The notes: generated by a model from the letters alone, not told the origin. Positions 10,575 to 24,915 are shown, counted from the first letter of the stretch. The stretch is 64,000 nucleotides of DNA from Macrophomina tecta (GCA_024180945.1 JAKSGN010000013.1:434001-498000); one strand, 5' to 3'. Program-made: numbers and translations.

Positions 10575-13500
10575 CTTGACCTGCTGACGGTGTGCTTTGA
10601 TGTGTTGCTTTCTTCAACGAGAGACGCGATCTTATTTAGTGATTTGTTTCCTGTGTGAGCAGTATTCTCACACTTAGATGATCCCGTTCCTCTCACTGGA
10701 AGAGGGTATGAGGGAAAATGCCGGGGTTGTAGGGTGTTTATGTATGTACCTACTGGAAGGCTGCACTTGTTCCGCCTTGTTCCGCACTTGAAATGTGCAA
10801 GCTTCAACGGAGAAGCCCTACCATGGCTTAAACGATTACCCTCAAAACAATATATCTTCAGCTACTTAGTTTGGGTGTATGGTCACGCGCGAGGTGCTCT
10901 ATAATCTCAACGACTATAACCAGTAATTTAAATTCCAATTCACTGGGCCCCGCATTTACATATCGTCTTTCGGGTGCATACCTAGCCAAAAGGATGTAAT
11001 CTAATGACTGCTTTCTATTTGTAACCGAATCCTTCCGTTTAGTGACCTATGTTATCCGGCCCAACTAAAGGACTGGTCATAGCCGAAGCAATACTGAGAC
11101 TTAGTAAGCACCAACATGCGTCCGGAAGCGGAAATATTCAATACTCGCGCACAGATCTCTCTCCCCCAAGACAAGCGCGTGGCTGCGGTGATACGAACTA
11201 CTCGTATGATGAAAAGGTCGCCCTCTGTGGCCCGCGGTGCTGTGCTTGACCCAGTTTCCAGAGTCTTCCCATATTGTATCATCTGGGAGATTGCGTAAGT
11301 AGGTATTTGTATTGTATGAAAGTTTATGAGGCCATTGAGTCAGGTAACGGTGCACTCATCGTTGAATCCAAGCGTGGAGAGTTCGAAACTTCTCATACCA
11401 GCACTGCTGTATGAATCTATCAGTTAGCCACCCGCTTGCTCGACGCGGCCGGCGGTGGGGTTTACTTGCCAAATATTCAAGCCACAACCGTTGTGTTAGT
11501 CAACACATCTATTTGCTGGATGGGAACAGAAATCAAACTAAGCACTGGATTTTCGTCTTCTATACCATCAAAAAGTTGCCAATGTCTGTATGACATGATT
11601 CAAAGTATCGCAGATCGACTCCGATTTAATTCTAAGGTCAATACAAAAAAAAAAAAAAATCCAGAATCCCTTGATCTCTGGCAGCATAACTACACAAATA
11701 CAAACCTACTCTAGTATTACTTTCGTCCACACAGCAATGATCCAACCGATAACCCCGAGATGAGCAAATACATCTACGGCAGCAACATTTGCGTCGGCGA
11801 ATACATAAACCGGATCGGCCAGGTAATCTATGTCTATCCGGCCAATGGCCTCACTACAGTCATAACCTATACATTCCTGATCGTATTCCGGGCGCTCCTA
11901 CTGAACGCTTCCTTCATAACGAAAAGGGTTAGGGTGTTGGAGCAGCAGATGGCCGGAATCCGGACAACGTTCCCGCAGTTCCACAATTGGGTGCGCCAAA
12001 ACTCTGACCACGCCAACTCCTTTGGCAGCGAATGAGCAGAACATCGTCATACGAAGGGAAACATATCAAGGATGTCGAGGGTTTCTCGGAGAGAGCTGTC
12101 TTCCTGTGGGTCCAGGATTTGTCATCCATTACCATGACTTCAATAAATTATCATTAAGCCTAAGCATGACATACATTGCACTGCTTTGGGGTGACCAACG
12201 GTGGCTGAAATAAGCCACCCCGGCCTAACTCTGCACGCCTCACGATTCTGCGAGCTCATTGCCGAAATTCGGTACCGCAGCGTTTGCCTACTCACTTTCC
12301 GCCTTCGCAGCCCGGGCCTTCCAACGAGGGTAGACCTGGTCAAAACAACGGCTCTACGCACGCGTCTCGCCATGTTTCTACTTCTTGGCGCCGCATCGCT
12401 GGACTCTCGTCGTGGGATACTTGCAGTCGTACTTGACGTTTAGGGTTGCGCACGTGCACATCACGCACTCCACGGTTGCCTTGTCGAAATCTGCCTGTCG
12501 CTGGCCAACGAAGTCTATGTCGCGTCCCTCTTTGCAATTGCCCATTGTTGGCTATCTATGGGGTTCTTGTCTTGCTGGTAAAGAGTAGTGAAAGCTGTCC
12601 CTGAAGCTGCCTGGCAATTGCAAGTAAGTCAGTGAATTCTTTGCTCAAGAGGTAGGAGATGAAATAGATTCTGCAGAAAAGCACCCTCGAAAAATAAGTT
12701 TGTACTTCTTGACTTGACCGTTCCCGTGCGTGTGGGAATGCCATCGCAAAGGCCGGACAAAGAATTCGACCATTTGATGCTCTTGAAGCCTCATGAAGCT
12801 CTCTCCGATGCAAGACATGAGCAAACGGAGTGTAAACGGAGTACTCTAGTGATATCTGCTCACCATGATCAGGAGCAAGGTGTGACAGATTCAGAAATCC
12901 CCACACGCATGAGGGTCTGCTGGTAGTGTATCTAGGCTAGCTATCTGCTAACTGCGCCCGACTGCTCAAATACTCACAGTTTCTCTGAAAGTCTCCTCAT
13001 ATTCTTGCTGCGTCCTCGTGCGTGTAGACTCGTCATCGGATGTCTTCTGCAATACACTCTCCCACCATTCAATCAACGCTAAGAATTGAGAGAGACCCAA
13101 TCAATGGCCGAGACGTATCAGGCACCCCTCCTTCTCTTCTTAGGAACGGTCGATCATTGCCCCGAGGCGCGGACGATAAAACGTCCTTATCATTTTGCTC
13201 TACATCCCCACATGCACAACGCCCCTGTGACCTCAAGTATGCGAGAACGGTAAATCAATGCGGTCGTCAAATGATATCATTACATTCTATTCCCACGGTC
13301 CCAGACCACCAACGGCTCAAACGTCATCGTAACATCAGGAAAAGCGCCACCCCATGAGCGGAGATGCCATAGGCGTTGGCAACCAATCATCATTCGTTCC
13401 ACCAAACATCACTCGAAGCATCTATCGCAACTATCGTTTTCTCTCAGAATGAGAAATTAGGTATTAAGTTATTTACCACGGCATCAGCCAGCGCCACCAA

Positions 13501-14535
13501 CCGCGAGGCAGATTCTTCTCTCGACCCTTTCGAAAAAGACCTTCCAGACATTAAAAATTCACATCCACAGTTGGAAGAGAGGGAGTACCTCTTTCCCTTG
13601 TCCCAAGCCGAACAAGCGATCCAAATCCATCTGACAAAAAACGAATCGACGGGAAAGGAGTCAGCTGGAAAGCCCTATATCCCCAAGAAATCCCATAGCG
13701 TGTTGCGTTTCCTCAAAACACCTCCACCTCTTTCCCGAACAAGACCCAAAAACCAAACCAAGCATGCATAACCACAGGGGTTTGTTTGATGTCCGTCGGC
13801 ATGAAACCCCCCTTTTCATCCTCATCAAAAAAAAAAAAAAAAAAAAATGGCAATCGCACACTACCCTCGGTCACCGTAACGGGCAGTGCAGCGCTGCGCG
13901 CGAGCGTCAAGAAGAATAAGTAAGAGCGAACGAAGCTATGTCTACAGTGTTGTTGGTAAGCGACTGGAATGGGGGTATATCGCTCTTCCTCTCTGAAACC
14001 AAAAATGCCGGTAAACCCTCATTAAAGTAATTAAGTCCCCCTTGGATGATAACGCCGCGCGCGAATGTGATCGGAATCAATCCGGGTGCTCTATCAGGGA
14101 TGCATGAAAAAGGCGTAAAGGAAGAATGGGCGCCTGTTTCCGATTCAGCCTTGCTGCGCATTTGGAACGCGTGGTCTCAAAATGCTTTTTCGTGTTCGCG
14201 GCATTTGTGGCTGTGTTTCGTGGCTTATAGGATTTTAGTGCCCTAACGAATCGATTCACACCGTCTTCGGCTCGCCATCATTGTCGGAACGACCGGCAAA
14301 GAGTGGCAAGAGCTGATTCGGGCCGGAATCGAGTCTCAAGAAAGAATGCGATGTGCTAACAAGGCGCAGCGCGAGAAATGCAGGATAAACTCCGTCCATG
14401 CAATGGTCATTAGAGGCGTGAGTGGGCTGCTGTGGGCCCTCGCGAGGTTTGTCGTGATTATAGGTTGCCGGTCCGTGAGGGTTATATGTTCAGGACCTAG
14501 GGGAGATAGCCGTGACGGCCTTCCAGAAACCGTCT
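10575..14535. other. Long gene-poor region between the hypothetical gene and aur1
   Basis: About 4 kb with one weak candidate ORF (11760-12035) and another 131-codon ORF (+, 13376-13771, Ser/Lys-rich) that I do not trust. It holds A15 at 11645-11659 and A21 at 13827-13847. No transposon signature was recognised. Confidence 0.35.
11760..12035 (+). CDS. Weak candidate small ORF with a hydrophobic segment
   Basis: A 91-codon ORF that starts MSKYIYGSNICVGEYINRIG and has one probable membrane-spanning stretch (TTVITYTFLIVFRALLL) followed by a basic, Gln-rich tail. Codon use looks plausible, but there is no recognised homology and no clear promoter. It could also be a fragment of a spliced or decayed gene, or chance. 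Confidence 0.2.
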   Translation: MSKYIYGSNICVGEYINRIGQVIYVYPANGLTTVITYTFLIVFRALLLNASFITKRVRVLEQQMAGIRTTFPQFHNWVRQNSDHANSFGSE

Positions 14536-15999
14536 TCACCGATATTCACGCTCGTGGTCCGAAGCTGAGGCGAGCGTATCACCTTCCCAGCCCTCGGAGT
14601 CAATGGGGCTCCGGGGTCCGTTCGACGGGCTCCTTGCGCCCGAAGAGAAAGACGAGGATGAACCGATGGTCCATTCATCGCTATCCGAAGCTGGGTGGAA
14701 CTCCTCGTAGAAATGTGTCATGACATTGCCATATTCCTGGGATTCGCCAATCTCGGTAAAGTCGTAGTCCCACCTGGTCGTCTTGTCGAGCTGGATCCTG
14801 GGAAGGAACTTTTGCTTCGCGATGAAGAAAACACCGCCAGCAACTAGAGCGGTATTAGCGACTGTAAACGTAAAAGCATGAAATGGCAGAAACTTACGCA
14901 GACTGCCGCCGACAAGATCCACGGCGTAGTGGTGCGAGAGGTACATGGTGGACCACCACAGCCACATGACGTAGGCAGTGAAAACGGGCCACATCTTAGG
15001 GAAAACATGGCTCAGGAAGAGGGCGTGAATGGTTGCCCAGCCCGAATGCAGGGACGGGAACGCGCCGAACACCATAGGGGAAGCGGTGAAGCCGGAGGTG
15101 TAGAGATCGAGACCAAGGAGCTTGTCGATGGCTGCCAGACCTGCTGGGCTGCCAGGCATTCCATAGTTCGCGGGAGCAAGACCGTAAAGATTCTCGTACC
15201 AAGGCGGAGAGCAGGGGAAGCACAGTTGAATAATGACGCCAGTCAGGTTCATGTATCCAAATGAGCGGGCGAAGACCGGCAGGGAGCCGGGAGGCCCAAA
15301 GATGAACATGACTCCACAGCAGACGACAGGAGAACCGAAGTGGGTGATTCCGTAAGGGATCCAAGCCAGAACATCCAGAACCACATGCTTGTGCGCCGAA
15401 AGGATATTGCTAAGATTTGCACCATACAAGATGTTCTCGAGAGCGGGAAGGACGCGAACCCAGATAGGCGGGCGGTACTCGCCGGAAATGAATCTAGAAA
15501 AAAAAAAAAAAAAAGGCTCTGTCAGTGTCGTGTGGCGGCCAATGGAGACTGCAGCCCTGTCTGCTTACTGGCAGGAATAGAACAACACCAGCCAGGTGAT
15601 GGCCGGCAGGAATGGCAGGAAAAATTGTCTCGTCGCGGGCACGACCATGGAGCCCATCAGCAGGGAGGCCACAAAGGTCTTGAAAATGGGCCCGGGCTTC
15701 TCGATGACCGACAGGGCGAAAATGCCCACGATGGCCAGAAAGAGGTACTGGGCGTCATAGTAGGACCAGTGGTGGGAGCGCAGCGAGCGCAGCGTGTCCG
15801 AAGGCGACAGCGAGGTCTCAAGCGAAGCAATGTTCGAGGTGGGCGACTGTCTGCTGCGGATCTTGGACTTGGTTGCGCGCCACTTTCTGCGGACCTTGTG
15901 CGGCACGAGGACGGGCAGCGAGGGGCGCCACGCAGGGAGCATGGCCTTGCGTGGCAGGTAGTCCTGATACGAGGGCAGGCGGGTGTGCATGGTGGGCAT
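14536..15999 (-). CDS. aur1: Inositol phosphorylceramide synthase catalytic subunit
   Basis: Exons 15999-15569, 15493-14898 and 14843-14536 give 444 aa. Introns are 75 nt (GTAAGC...TCTAG, with a T17 tract) and 54 nt (GTAAGT...CTAATACCGCTCTAG). The 54-nt intron leaves the frame open if retained, but splicing restores the family sequence VGGSLLAGGVFF. The enzyme transfers phosphoinositol from phosphatidylinositol to ceramide in the Golgi and is the aureobasidin A target. Seen are several membrane segments, the PAP2-like motifs FPSLHSGWA and YLSHHYAVDLVGG carrying the His, His and Asp of the family's catalytic triad, and the conserved PPIWVRVLPALENILYG. The Ser-rich acidic tail is usual for filamentous fungi. 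An ATG at 15990 is an alternative start. Confidence 0.92.
15498..15514 (+). repeat. A17 tract inside aur1 intron 1
   Basis: It reads as T17 on the coding strand, just before the acceptor CTAG, and so serves as an extended pyrimidine tract. Confidence 0.8.
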
Positions 16000-18026
16000 C
16001 TGCGGCGGCAAGCAGGGCAGAAGTGCGTGGGCGGGCGGTCAGAGAGTCGGGGAGCGCTCTTGCGTGCTCCTGCTGCGCGGCGGCGGTCCGGAACAGCGGG
16101 TGAGGGAGAGGAGCTACTGTGCGGTCGTCGGGCGCATGCGAGGGTGTGGTGCGGGCGGCAGGGAGGAGAGGTGCGAGAGGCCTGGACTGGCGCGCACAAA
16201 GATCGGGGCGTGGTGATGTTATGAAGGAGATGGGCTGAGTAAGTTGGTGAGGCAGCCGCGCTAGCTAGCTCCCGGTCCGCCCGGACACGCAGTGCAGCGC
16301 AGACTGAAGACTGGCCGGGAGAGATTAAAATTACGCCCCAGCCAGCTGCACACGCGACTAACCGCCAGCACAAGCACCCAGCGCGCGCCCGCCCGTGCTC
16401 ATCCCCGGCCGATTACTCTGCAGCGGCCCACCCGCCGACTGCTTCGTTTCTGCTGCGTTTCCCCTCTGCGCCAGACGCGCCGGGGCTGCGGCGGCAGGTG
16501 AAGCAGCAGCAGGGCGGTATGACGCTTACACAACCTAAGGTACCCGCAGCCCCCAAGGGACAGGCTGCTGTGGGATGAGGTCAGCGCTAGCCTCAGCAGC
16601 TGGCGCGCGCACCACAGGTCCACCCAGGCCCCGAAGGCCGTTAGACCGACAGCTGTCCAGCGATTGCCGCAGGGAACAGCGTGCAAAAGCTTGCCCGCCG
16701 TTCAATCTGCCGTACTCGTACTCTGGCGCCTCATAAACCAGCAGCCAGCAGTCAATCTCGCCTTTCGCTTTGTGCGCCGCGGTGATCGGATGCGGTGCGA
16801 GCCACGGACGGGGACGGCAGCCTGGCCCACGCGACCAGCCACGATGCCTGCTTGTTCCAGTCGCGTCCATCGGCATCGCGCGGCTGGCTGCCTCCCACCC
16901 GTGCAACACCTGCAAGGCTGCTCGGACGCGGACGCGGACGCGAAAGAAAAAAGCCCAACGCCCCGAGGCCGAAACGCCGGGCTCGTCCGAGCCGCTCGTT
17001 CCACAGCTGCAGCTACTATTGCTGCTCCTGCTGCAAATACTGCCCCCTCGGCCCCCCTCGGAAGCCATTCGTTATTTGCAAAAAATCTTGTCGCGTGCCC
17101 GGCAGCCAATGAGGACGGGCTTGGACGTGTTTAAGCGCCGTTCTGGTGTCTCGCAGCTCTCTCGGCTCTGGCAGGACCAGAATGCTTCGCAGCTCGCTTG
17201 GCGTGCCGCTCCAGTCAGCTCGTTGCTTTTCCCTGCGCTCCCGCAGCGCCCCGGCCGACTTTGCCGTGCGCCTCCTTCGACCGCTGCCGCTGCTGCTGCT
17301 GCTGCTGGCTCTTGCGGATGCTGCGCGCTTCCGGAGCCGAGCGGCGCTCACCAATCTCTCCCTCTGCCACGCCCTGCTGATCGCTCTTTCATGCACCCGC
17401 AGCCACACCTCGCCCCCGCTGTTGGAGGCGGAGTTAACGGCGGTGTCGGGCGCCCATTTCATCCACCCGTTGGCCGCCCGCTGCGGCGAGGTCAAACCTG
17501 CAGCCCACGCGCACAGGTCCCTTGCGTCGCCTGCACCGCCGCAGGTGCTGTTTGCCCGCGTCGTCTTTCCCCGCATGTTGGTGCTGTTGTGTCGCTGCCT
17601 CCCCTGTTCTCGCCTGCTGGTTGGCCCTGCTGCGCGTTCCGCGTCTGATTGATGGCGCCGTTGCGTGCATCAGCTGTCGTTTCATCCAAATGGCTGCAGA
17701 CCGCACCACCAAGGCTGACCAAGGCCTAGAGCATCGCGAAGGATGAAGAAAGAAATGATGCCGCCTGCCCCCAACCACACCCCCTCCCATGCCTTTGCCT
17801 CAGGCCTCTCTTTGCTCGGCCCAAACGTTCGATCCGCGCGCCGATGGACAGGCAATCGATACGCTGGCCAAGAGCGAATGCTCGTCGTATGATCCACTCT
17901 CCACCGGTGTTGCTAACCAACAACAGCCGCAGAAGCGATGAGCGGGTCACCGACCAACGAAGATGCAGCCGCCAACAGCGTCAGCCCTCGTGTCCCCTGG
18001 CAACGTGTGCACAGAAAAAGAATTTC

Positions 18027-18045
18027 AAAAAAAAAAAAAAAAAAA
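18027..18045 (+). repeat. A19 tract
   Basis: A homopolymer in intergenic DNA, one of about eleven A or T tracts of 13-25 nt in the window. Confidence 0.8.
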
Positions 18046-19989
18046 GAGAAAACCCTCGTGATAGTTGTTCGCCTGCGCACACCGCTCCACAACGCCTTGG
18101 CAGCACCTTTCTTTGCTCGTGATAATGTCGAAACTTTTGAATTGAAACACCGTTGTCACTCGCATGGGAGGGCAGACACAGGAAGCCTCCCGGCAGCTCG
18201 GGAGACATACCCATTCGATAACCGGGGGAGCAGAGGAAAGGGCGCACACGCACCACCGCGGGCGCGACGCGGCGCAACAGACCCCCGATCTCCGCGCCGG
18301 CAGCGCCAGCCCATGTACCGCCTGGGTCCGTGGGCCCCTTGCAGGTAGCCACCACGCGTGCACTGCGCTGCGTTCTTTCTTCCCTCCCTCTACGGCCGGC
18401 CGTGAAGGGGCCGTGTTTGGGACCCTGACCCTCGCTCTGCCAAGGGGGTGCAGCAGAGCACCAATCCGCCGATCCTCACTCCCAACCGGACGGGGACTGG
18501 TGCGTGTGTCTTCTCACGTAGGGTCCGCTGCGTTCTCTTCCCTCCCGCAGGTCAAGCAAAAAAGCGGAACTGACTCTCGATTCAGGGTCACGCCAGGCCA
18601 CGAACGCAAAACAGAGAACCGCTTGCAGAGACAAGGAAAAACCAGGGTAGGCGTAGCCAACTTCATCTAACCGTTGAGATTACCGGAAGCTTGCACTCCT
18701 CATCTCACAAACACACTCCAATCCGATCAACCTGGTTAATTGCGCATGGAAAAGTAACGTGAGCTATGTCTCCAAAAAGATGTCCGGGAAACAGCGCAGA
18801 GCCGCAACCCAAAGAGCACAGCGCGAAGGACAAGGAGAAGCTTTGACGCCCAAGGCAAAGAACCAACCGCACGGATCCTTGATGATGACGATGATTACCC
18901 GGTGGAACAGAGACCCGCGAGCGACAGCGAGAGCTTTGGGCACGCCGCCTCGCCGGCCGCCGAGAAAAGAGCAAGAACAGGAGGGAGATCTGAGGGTTCG
19001 GCCGGCCGTCGGACGGGCCCCCCGGTCATCCCCATCTATCTCTGCTTGATTGGGGCCTGAACGCTTCTTTTATCCCGCGGGCGATTCATTCGGACCCGTC
19101 CGCCCACACGCTTCCCAACCATCCTCAGGGGGACGGGGCTGCGGGTGGCGCGTGTGAGTGCTGTGCTCGGCGGCATGCGTGTGCAGCGGAGCGTCTGTGT
19201 GTATGTGTGTGTGCGTGAACTGTTGGAGGAAAGAGACCCAGTAGTTTGTGCCAGGCAGAGCGGAAGAACCCAGTCCAAAGAACAGGGAAAGAAAAGAAAG
19301 GGGCGGGAAGCCAACCACAATTGAGAGGAGACCCGCCACCTGCCACTTTTCGCACCTGGATCAGGGCAATTCGGTGAGCTCAACGTGCGATCGGAATAGC
19401 GGGAGGCAGGGACAAGATGGCTGGGCGCCGTTCCCCGCTGCATATAATAAATGGACATGACGAGTCGTCCCTTCATTTTGATGGTGATGCGATCTTTTCT
19501 CGCTTTCCCGCTGATGATCCCATATAACACCTCCCGCTATTGCCAGCACACGCCCGTTCGCCCAATTCTAAGGAGACGACCCATCATCAATCGTTCCAAT
19601 ATCTCGTAAGCAGAACGAGACCGCGTCGGCTCTGCACGAACACGAAAAAGACGGGAGTAGCCGTGCGCAGAAAAAGCAAAGACATCGTTGACGGCGGCAA
19701 CGTCCGCAGTACGAATGGAACCACTGGTGCGTTCTCGTTTTCGTATCTCCAAGTCCGCGGGCTGATACTATCTCTCATTTCACTATATCGCCCTCCCACA
19801 ACTACTCCTCCGTGTACTTGCTTTAACCAGCTTATCCTCCACAAAGCTGTAACGACAGTAAGGATAATAAAAGGTATCTCCGACGCTCAAAAACATTCGA
19901 CCCCAAATCAAGAAGAGAACGTCCAGCAGAAGTCCAATCAATCCGCCCGATACAAAGGAGAGAATAGAGAAAAGGAAACCAAAAAGCTC

Positions 19990-20014
19990 AAAAAAAAAAA
20001 AAAAAAAAAAAAAA
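19990..20014 (+). repeat. A25 tract
   Basis: The longest homopolymer in the window, about 255 bp beyond the stop codon of the zinc-finger gene. Confidence 0.8.
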
Positions 20015-20268
20015 CGCAAATTGTCGAGACCAATCTCTATAGTCGCAGTCGCCAGAAAGCCTCCAAGCTCCCAAACGAGATTTCCCAAAAGCAGAGTTTC
20101 CTCCAACGCCGTTGCCGTTTGAACAAAGTCGCTACTTCAAATCGCTTTCTTACACGGTCGACTGAAAAGACGCTTCATTGCCATTCGTCACGTCGTCATT
20201 ATCCTCTGTCGGACTACCACGAAACGATACAGTCATTTCGACCATCAAGTCTACTAGTTGAAAGTCGA

Positions 20269-22354
20269 CTAGTTTATGTTGTCAAGGAACGAGAAATCGT
20301 CCTGAGTGGATCCCGCGGTATTGATCATGAGTTCGTTGCCGAACGGGTCATTGCTGAAGGGGTTCCACATGGCAGACATGCTGTTGCCAGTGTCGAAACT
20401 GCTGGGAGGCAGACCATCGAAGTCATCATCGAAGTTGAGATCGTCTTCCCTGTGTATGCCTGCCTTACTCATGACTGGCGAAGAAGGCGGCGTGCTGTAT
20501 GCGGCTGAAACGGTGCGGCCAGAGATGGTGCGCTGTTTTTGATTGGGCGACCTGTTCTTCTTGCCCTTGGGCACACGCAGAACGTTGTCATCAGCAGGGA
20601 CAGGAGAAGGCGACTGAGGTGGAGTAGCGACGCCGCCAAAGTCTTGCGAGGTGAGTTGGAAGAAAGCATCATCGGCTGTGTCGAGGTTCTCGTCAAGGTT
20701 CTCGTCCAGGTTCTCCTCACTGTTGTCTTCATCCTTGTTGGAGTCTTTGGCCTCGACAGGACTGGAGGAACTATTGGAATAGCTAATAAATTGTCAGCGA
20801 GAACATGCAGTCAATGGGCGATATGTCTAACCTGAAAGACGACGACTGTGCGTCTGACGTCTGCAAAGACTGCAGGTTGGTAAACTGAGACGAGTCGTAC
20901 TCGTTGATGTTCGGAACTGGAGAGTATCCGGAAGAGCCAGGGGAAGGACCCGAGGAAGATGAGGAAGCGTACGAGTCGGCTTGAGCCTGACGAGTTTTGT
21001 TGGCCTTTTCGAGGCGCTCGGCCATCTCAGGACGGTTCTTCCGAGGGCGCCCGCGTCGGGCTGACTTCTTGACTGCACCAGGGAAAGCACCATCGCACAT
21101 GCCGCGCTGACGGTGACGGGTGAGGGCGTCCTGACGTGCGAAGCCAGCTCCGCAAGGGCACTTGTAAGGCTTGTCGCCCGTGTGGATCTTCGCGTGGCGC
21201 TTCAGGTCATGCTGGCGCACGAAACACTTGCCGCAGCCATTACACTTGTATTGGCGGTCACCAAGGTGAGTCTGAACATGTGACCTGATGTTCTCGCGGC
21301 GGCCGAACGTCTTGCCGCACTGAGGGAACAGGCACGTCCAGCGGTGGCTGGTCGGATCTTGCTCACTTATATATGCTTGGACCTCCTCTGGTGAGATGCC
21401 GGTCTCCTCAATCGTGGCGTCGAGGTTGAGATCCGCGATTGACATGGCACGCGGTGAGAGAGGAGCCTTGGTAGGTGAGGATGACAAGTAACCGTCCATG
21501 TCGGTCGTACTGCGCGACATGTGCAGAAGTGAGGGGCGACGCGAGAGCCCCAGGTGAGGTGCGGGAGCGAGATGGCCCTGGTGCTGGAAAGTGGCGATTG
21601 ACCTTGGGCGAGGAGAGGTTGAGGGAGTGCAACCGGGCGAGATGGCGTCAGACGAGTAGAACGAAGACTCGTAGCCATTGTCGCTCTCGGGCTGGTGGGC
21701 GAAGTTGAAGCTGAAGCCTTGGTCCTCTGGAGGAGGCTCCAGGTTGATCTCACATGCGTCACTAAAACTAGACGGCATGGGTGCGAGATCGAGGTGATCC
21801 ATCGGCGGCACCATTGGCGAATTGTGCTGCGGCGACGGGACGGGGCTGGGCACGATGCTGACCTTGACCTGCGCGTGTGCCCCGTAGACGGCCCTGATGT
21901 GTTGCTCGAGCTCCTTCAGCTGTTGCACTGAAGGGTGGTAAGGGTGCGAGGAGGATCGGGGCTGAGGCTGCGGCTGAGGCTGAGGAGGAAAGGAGGTTTG
22001 AAGAGGAGGAAGATCCGCAAATTGCTGGTAGTGGTGGCCCGGCTGAGCCATGCTGTGCTGCTGCGCTGCTTGCATTGTATGCTGTGGTCGTTCTTGTCCT
22101 GTGTTAGTGATACTTACCTGACTATCGCCCTGCGAAGGCTGTTGTTGATCGTTAGTGCTCAGCCGGCCCGGAAATGGCGAGAGAAGTTGTGGCTTCTGGT
22201 CCAAGCTCATTCCCCTACGGTGAACGTGTTGCCGTTGGATGGTCGCAGGCAGAGGACGCATCTTGGGCGCCTCGAAAATAGTCGGTGTCGAGTTCTGGCG
22301 ACGATGCATTGCGCGCCGCTGCTGGATACTCGAGGTCGACGGGCTGGACAGCAT
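20269..22354 (-). CDS. ace2: C2H2 zinc-finger transcription factor, Ace2/Swi5-like
   Basis: Exons 22354-20832 and 20782-20269 with a 49-nt intron (GTTAGA...TTATTAG) give 678 aa. Three adjacent C2H2 fingers lie at about residues 338-418: WTCLFPQCGKTFGRRENIR, YKCNGCGKCFVRQHDLKRH and YKCPCGAGFARQDALTRH, the last ending in the unusual H-x4-C form. This arrangement is the Swi5/Ace2 pattern; in yeasts these factors drive M/G1 and daughter-cell genes, and filamentous relatives are often named metallothionein activators. Outside the fingers the protein is Gln/Pro/Ser-rich with a QP repeat and many SP sites. A basic RRGRPRKNRPE follows the fingers, and an acidic repeat (EENLDENLDENLD) is near the C-terminus. 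Target genes cannot be read from sequence. Confidence 0.85.
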
Positions 22355-23797
<1,443 letters not shown>

Positions 23798-24219
23798 ACG
23801 CTTCGATTGCCTCTCGCGCGCTGGGAAGGGATGATATCACGGTTTGACGATATCTGCTGGTACCTAAGATAGTAGCTCTGCTTTCAGAGAAAGCAAAATG
23901 GACAAAACTGAGCTCTGACCCGTCTGTGTCTGTGCACGTGAGCTTTGCCTGTTTTAGATTCGAACTCACGTCCACCGCCGGCCGTCTCCGCCTCGACCTC
24001 ATTGGACTAACATAGGACGTGACCGGTGCAGTCGGCTTCGTTGGATCGTCCAACCGGTGAAGGTTACGACGGCTCCATAAATGTGCTGTACTGTTTCCAG
24101 AGTAACCGGCCCCAGTCCAGGTCCTTGCGATATCCATTCCCACCGCATCTGTGGCAGTGCCCCAAACCCCAGAAGAAAATCCATACCCCAAACTCCATGC
24201 CTATGCAAATCAGACGACA
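23798..24219. other. Convergent 3' region
   Basis: 422 bp lie between the ubiquitin-S27a stop and the mis14 stop on opposite strands. No gene is seen. A TTCGAA-containing segment near 23,960 was checked for a tRNA and rejected. Confidence 0.4.
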
Positions 24220-24915
24220 TCATGACTTGTGCTCCAGGTGATGTGCTACCTGCTGTGCTCTGCTCAAGCGCGCCGTGGTCCCCGGCAGGCCGTCCTTCAA
24301 GTCAACCAGGTTCTGCGTGCCCCTCTCCCACATCTGCTCCACGTCGTCCCATCTGCGCATTTCGCCGGCCTCCAACTTCGTGCCCGCTGCGCTACACACT
24401 GCGGTTTCCTCTCTTTCTCGCGCGCGCCGCTCCATCTCCTCCGACTCCTTCACAAATGCCTCTTGGTAAACCTCCGCCGCCTTCTTCGGTGCCTCACGCC
24501 GTAGGTCCGCAACCTTCTCAGTGAGGGTCTCCTTCTGCGCCTCGAGCGCGCGAATCTTGTCAACGAGCCTCGTATCAATAGGCTCGAACTCTGCATCGAC
24601 AGTCAGCTTTCCCATTGCCAACTGACCCCAAAAAAATCCACGCAAAAACGCACCTTCTGTGGCCTCTTCCTCTAGTTCGCCCGCCTCTGCGCCATTGATG
24701 CTGATGCCGTGCCTCGCGCTCGCAAACACATTCCTGATATACTCGTCTACCAGCTCCTCGACGCGCCGTCTCAGCACATCCTCGCCGCCCTCCGGCGCGG
24801 CTGAGGGCGGCAGGTGCAGGTCGATCTTCGCGCGAGCGGCGCGCTTGGCGTTGGCCATGAGATAGGTCAAGTCGGCGGGCGACTGCAGCTCGACGCGGCG
24901 ATGGGCCGAATCCAT
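24220..24915 (-). CDS. mis14: Kinetochore protein Mis14/Nsl1
   Basis: Exons 24915-24654 and 24590-24220 give 210 aa. The 63-nt intron (GTGCGT...CTGACTGTCGATGCAG) leaves the frame open if retained but inserts an unlikely FLRGFFWG stretch. The start is the ATG opening MDSAHRRVELQSPADLTYLM; upstream codons in the same frame lack family character. The segment LLRRRVEELVDEYI-like helix (RRRVEELVDEYIRNVF) and the coiled-coil TRLVDKIRALEAQKETL match the Mis14/Nsl1 subunit of the four-protein Mis12/MIND complex, which links the inner kinetochore to Ndc80. The usual size is ~200-260 aa. The assignment rests on overall pattern, not on a short catalytic motif. Confidence 0.72.
   Translation of the reverse strand: MDSAHRRVELQSPADLTYLMANAKRAARAKIDLHLPPSAAPEGGEDVLRRRVEELVDEYIRNVFASARHGISINGAEAGELEEEATEGAFLRGFFWGQLAMGKLTVDAEFEPIDTRLVDKIRALEAQKETLTEKVADLRREAPKKAAEVYQEAFVKESEEMERRAREREETAVCSAAGTKLEAGEMRRWDDVEQMWERGTQNLVDLKDGLPGTTARLSRAQQVAHHLEHKS

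Larger units (their letters stand above)
16000..20268. other. 4.3-kb low-complexity, GC-rich intergenic region
   Basis: It lies between the aur1 start and the 3' end of the zinc-finger gene. ORFs are open on both strands here because the DNA is GC-rich, but their products are Pro/Arg/Ala low-complexity with no domains. It holds a CTG/CGC-type run near 17,283-17,310, a GT-rich run near 19,190-19,215, A19 at 18027-18045 and A25 at 19990-20014. It probably includes the aur1 promoter and leader and the 3' UTR of the next gene. Confidence 0.45.

Noticed and set aside
14844..14897. Continuous aur1 frame read without a second intron
   Set aside because: The 54-nt segment has a GTAAGT donor, GCTAATAC branch and CTCTAG acceptor; removing it restores the family sequence after VGGSL.
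15340..16224. 294-codon ORF on the + strand
   Set aside because: It is antisense to aur1, whose exons and motifs are clear; the product is Arg/Gly low-complexity.
16770..17648. 292-codon ORF on the + strand in the 4.3-kb intergenic region
   Set aside because: The DNA is GC-rich and open in several frames on both strands; the product is Arg/Pro/Ala low-complexity with no recognisable domain.
19540..20508. 322-codon ORF on the + strand
   Set aside because: It runs through an A25 tract into the antisense of the zinc-finger gene; Lys/Ser-rich and without domains.
23930..24020. tRNA-like segment with TTCGAA and flanking G/C-rich arms
   Set aside because: The bases flanking TTCGAAT do not pair as a T-stem, and no D-arm or acceptor stem could be folded.
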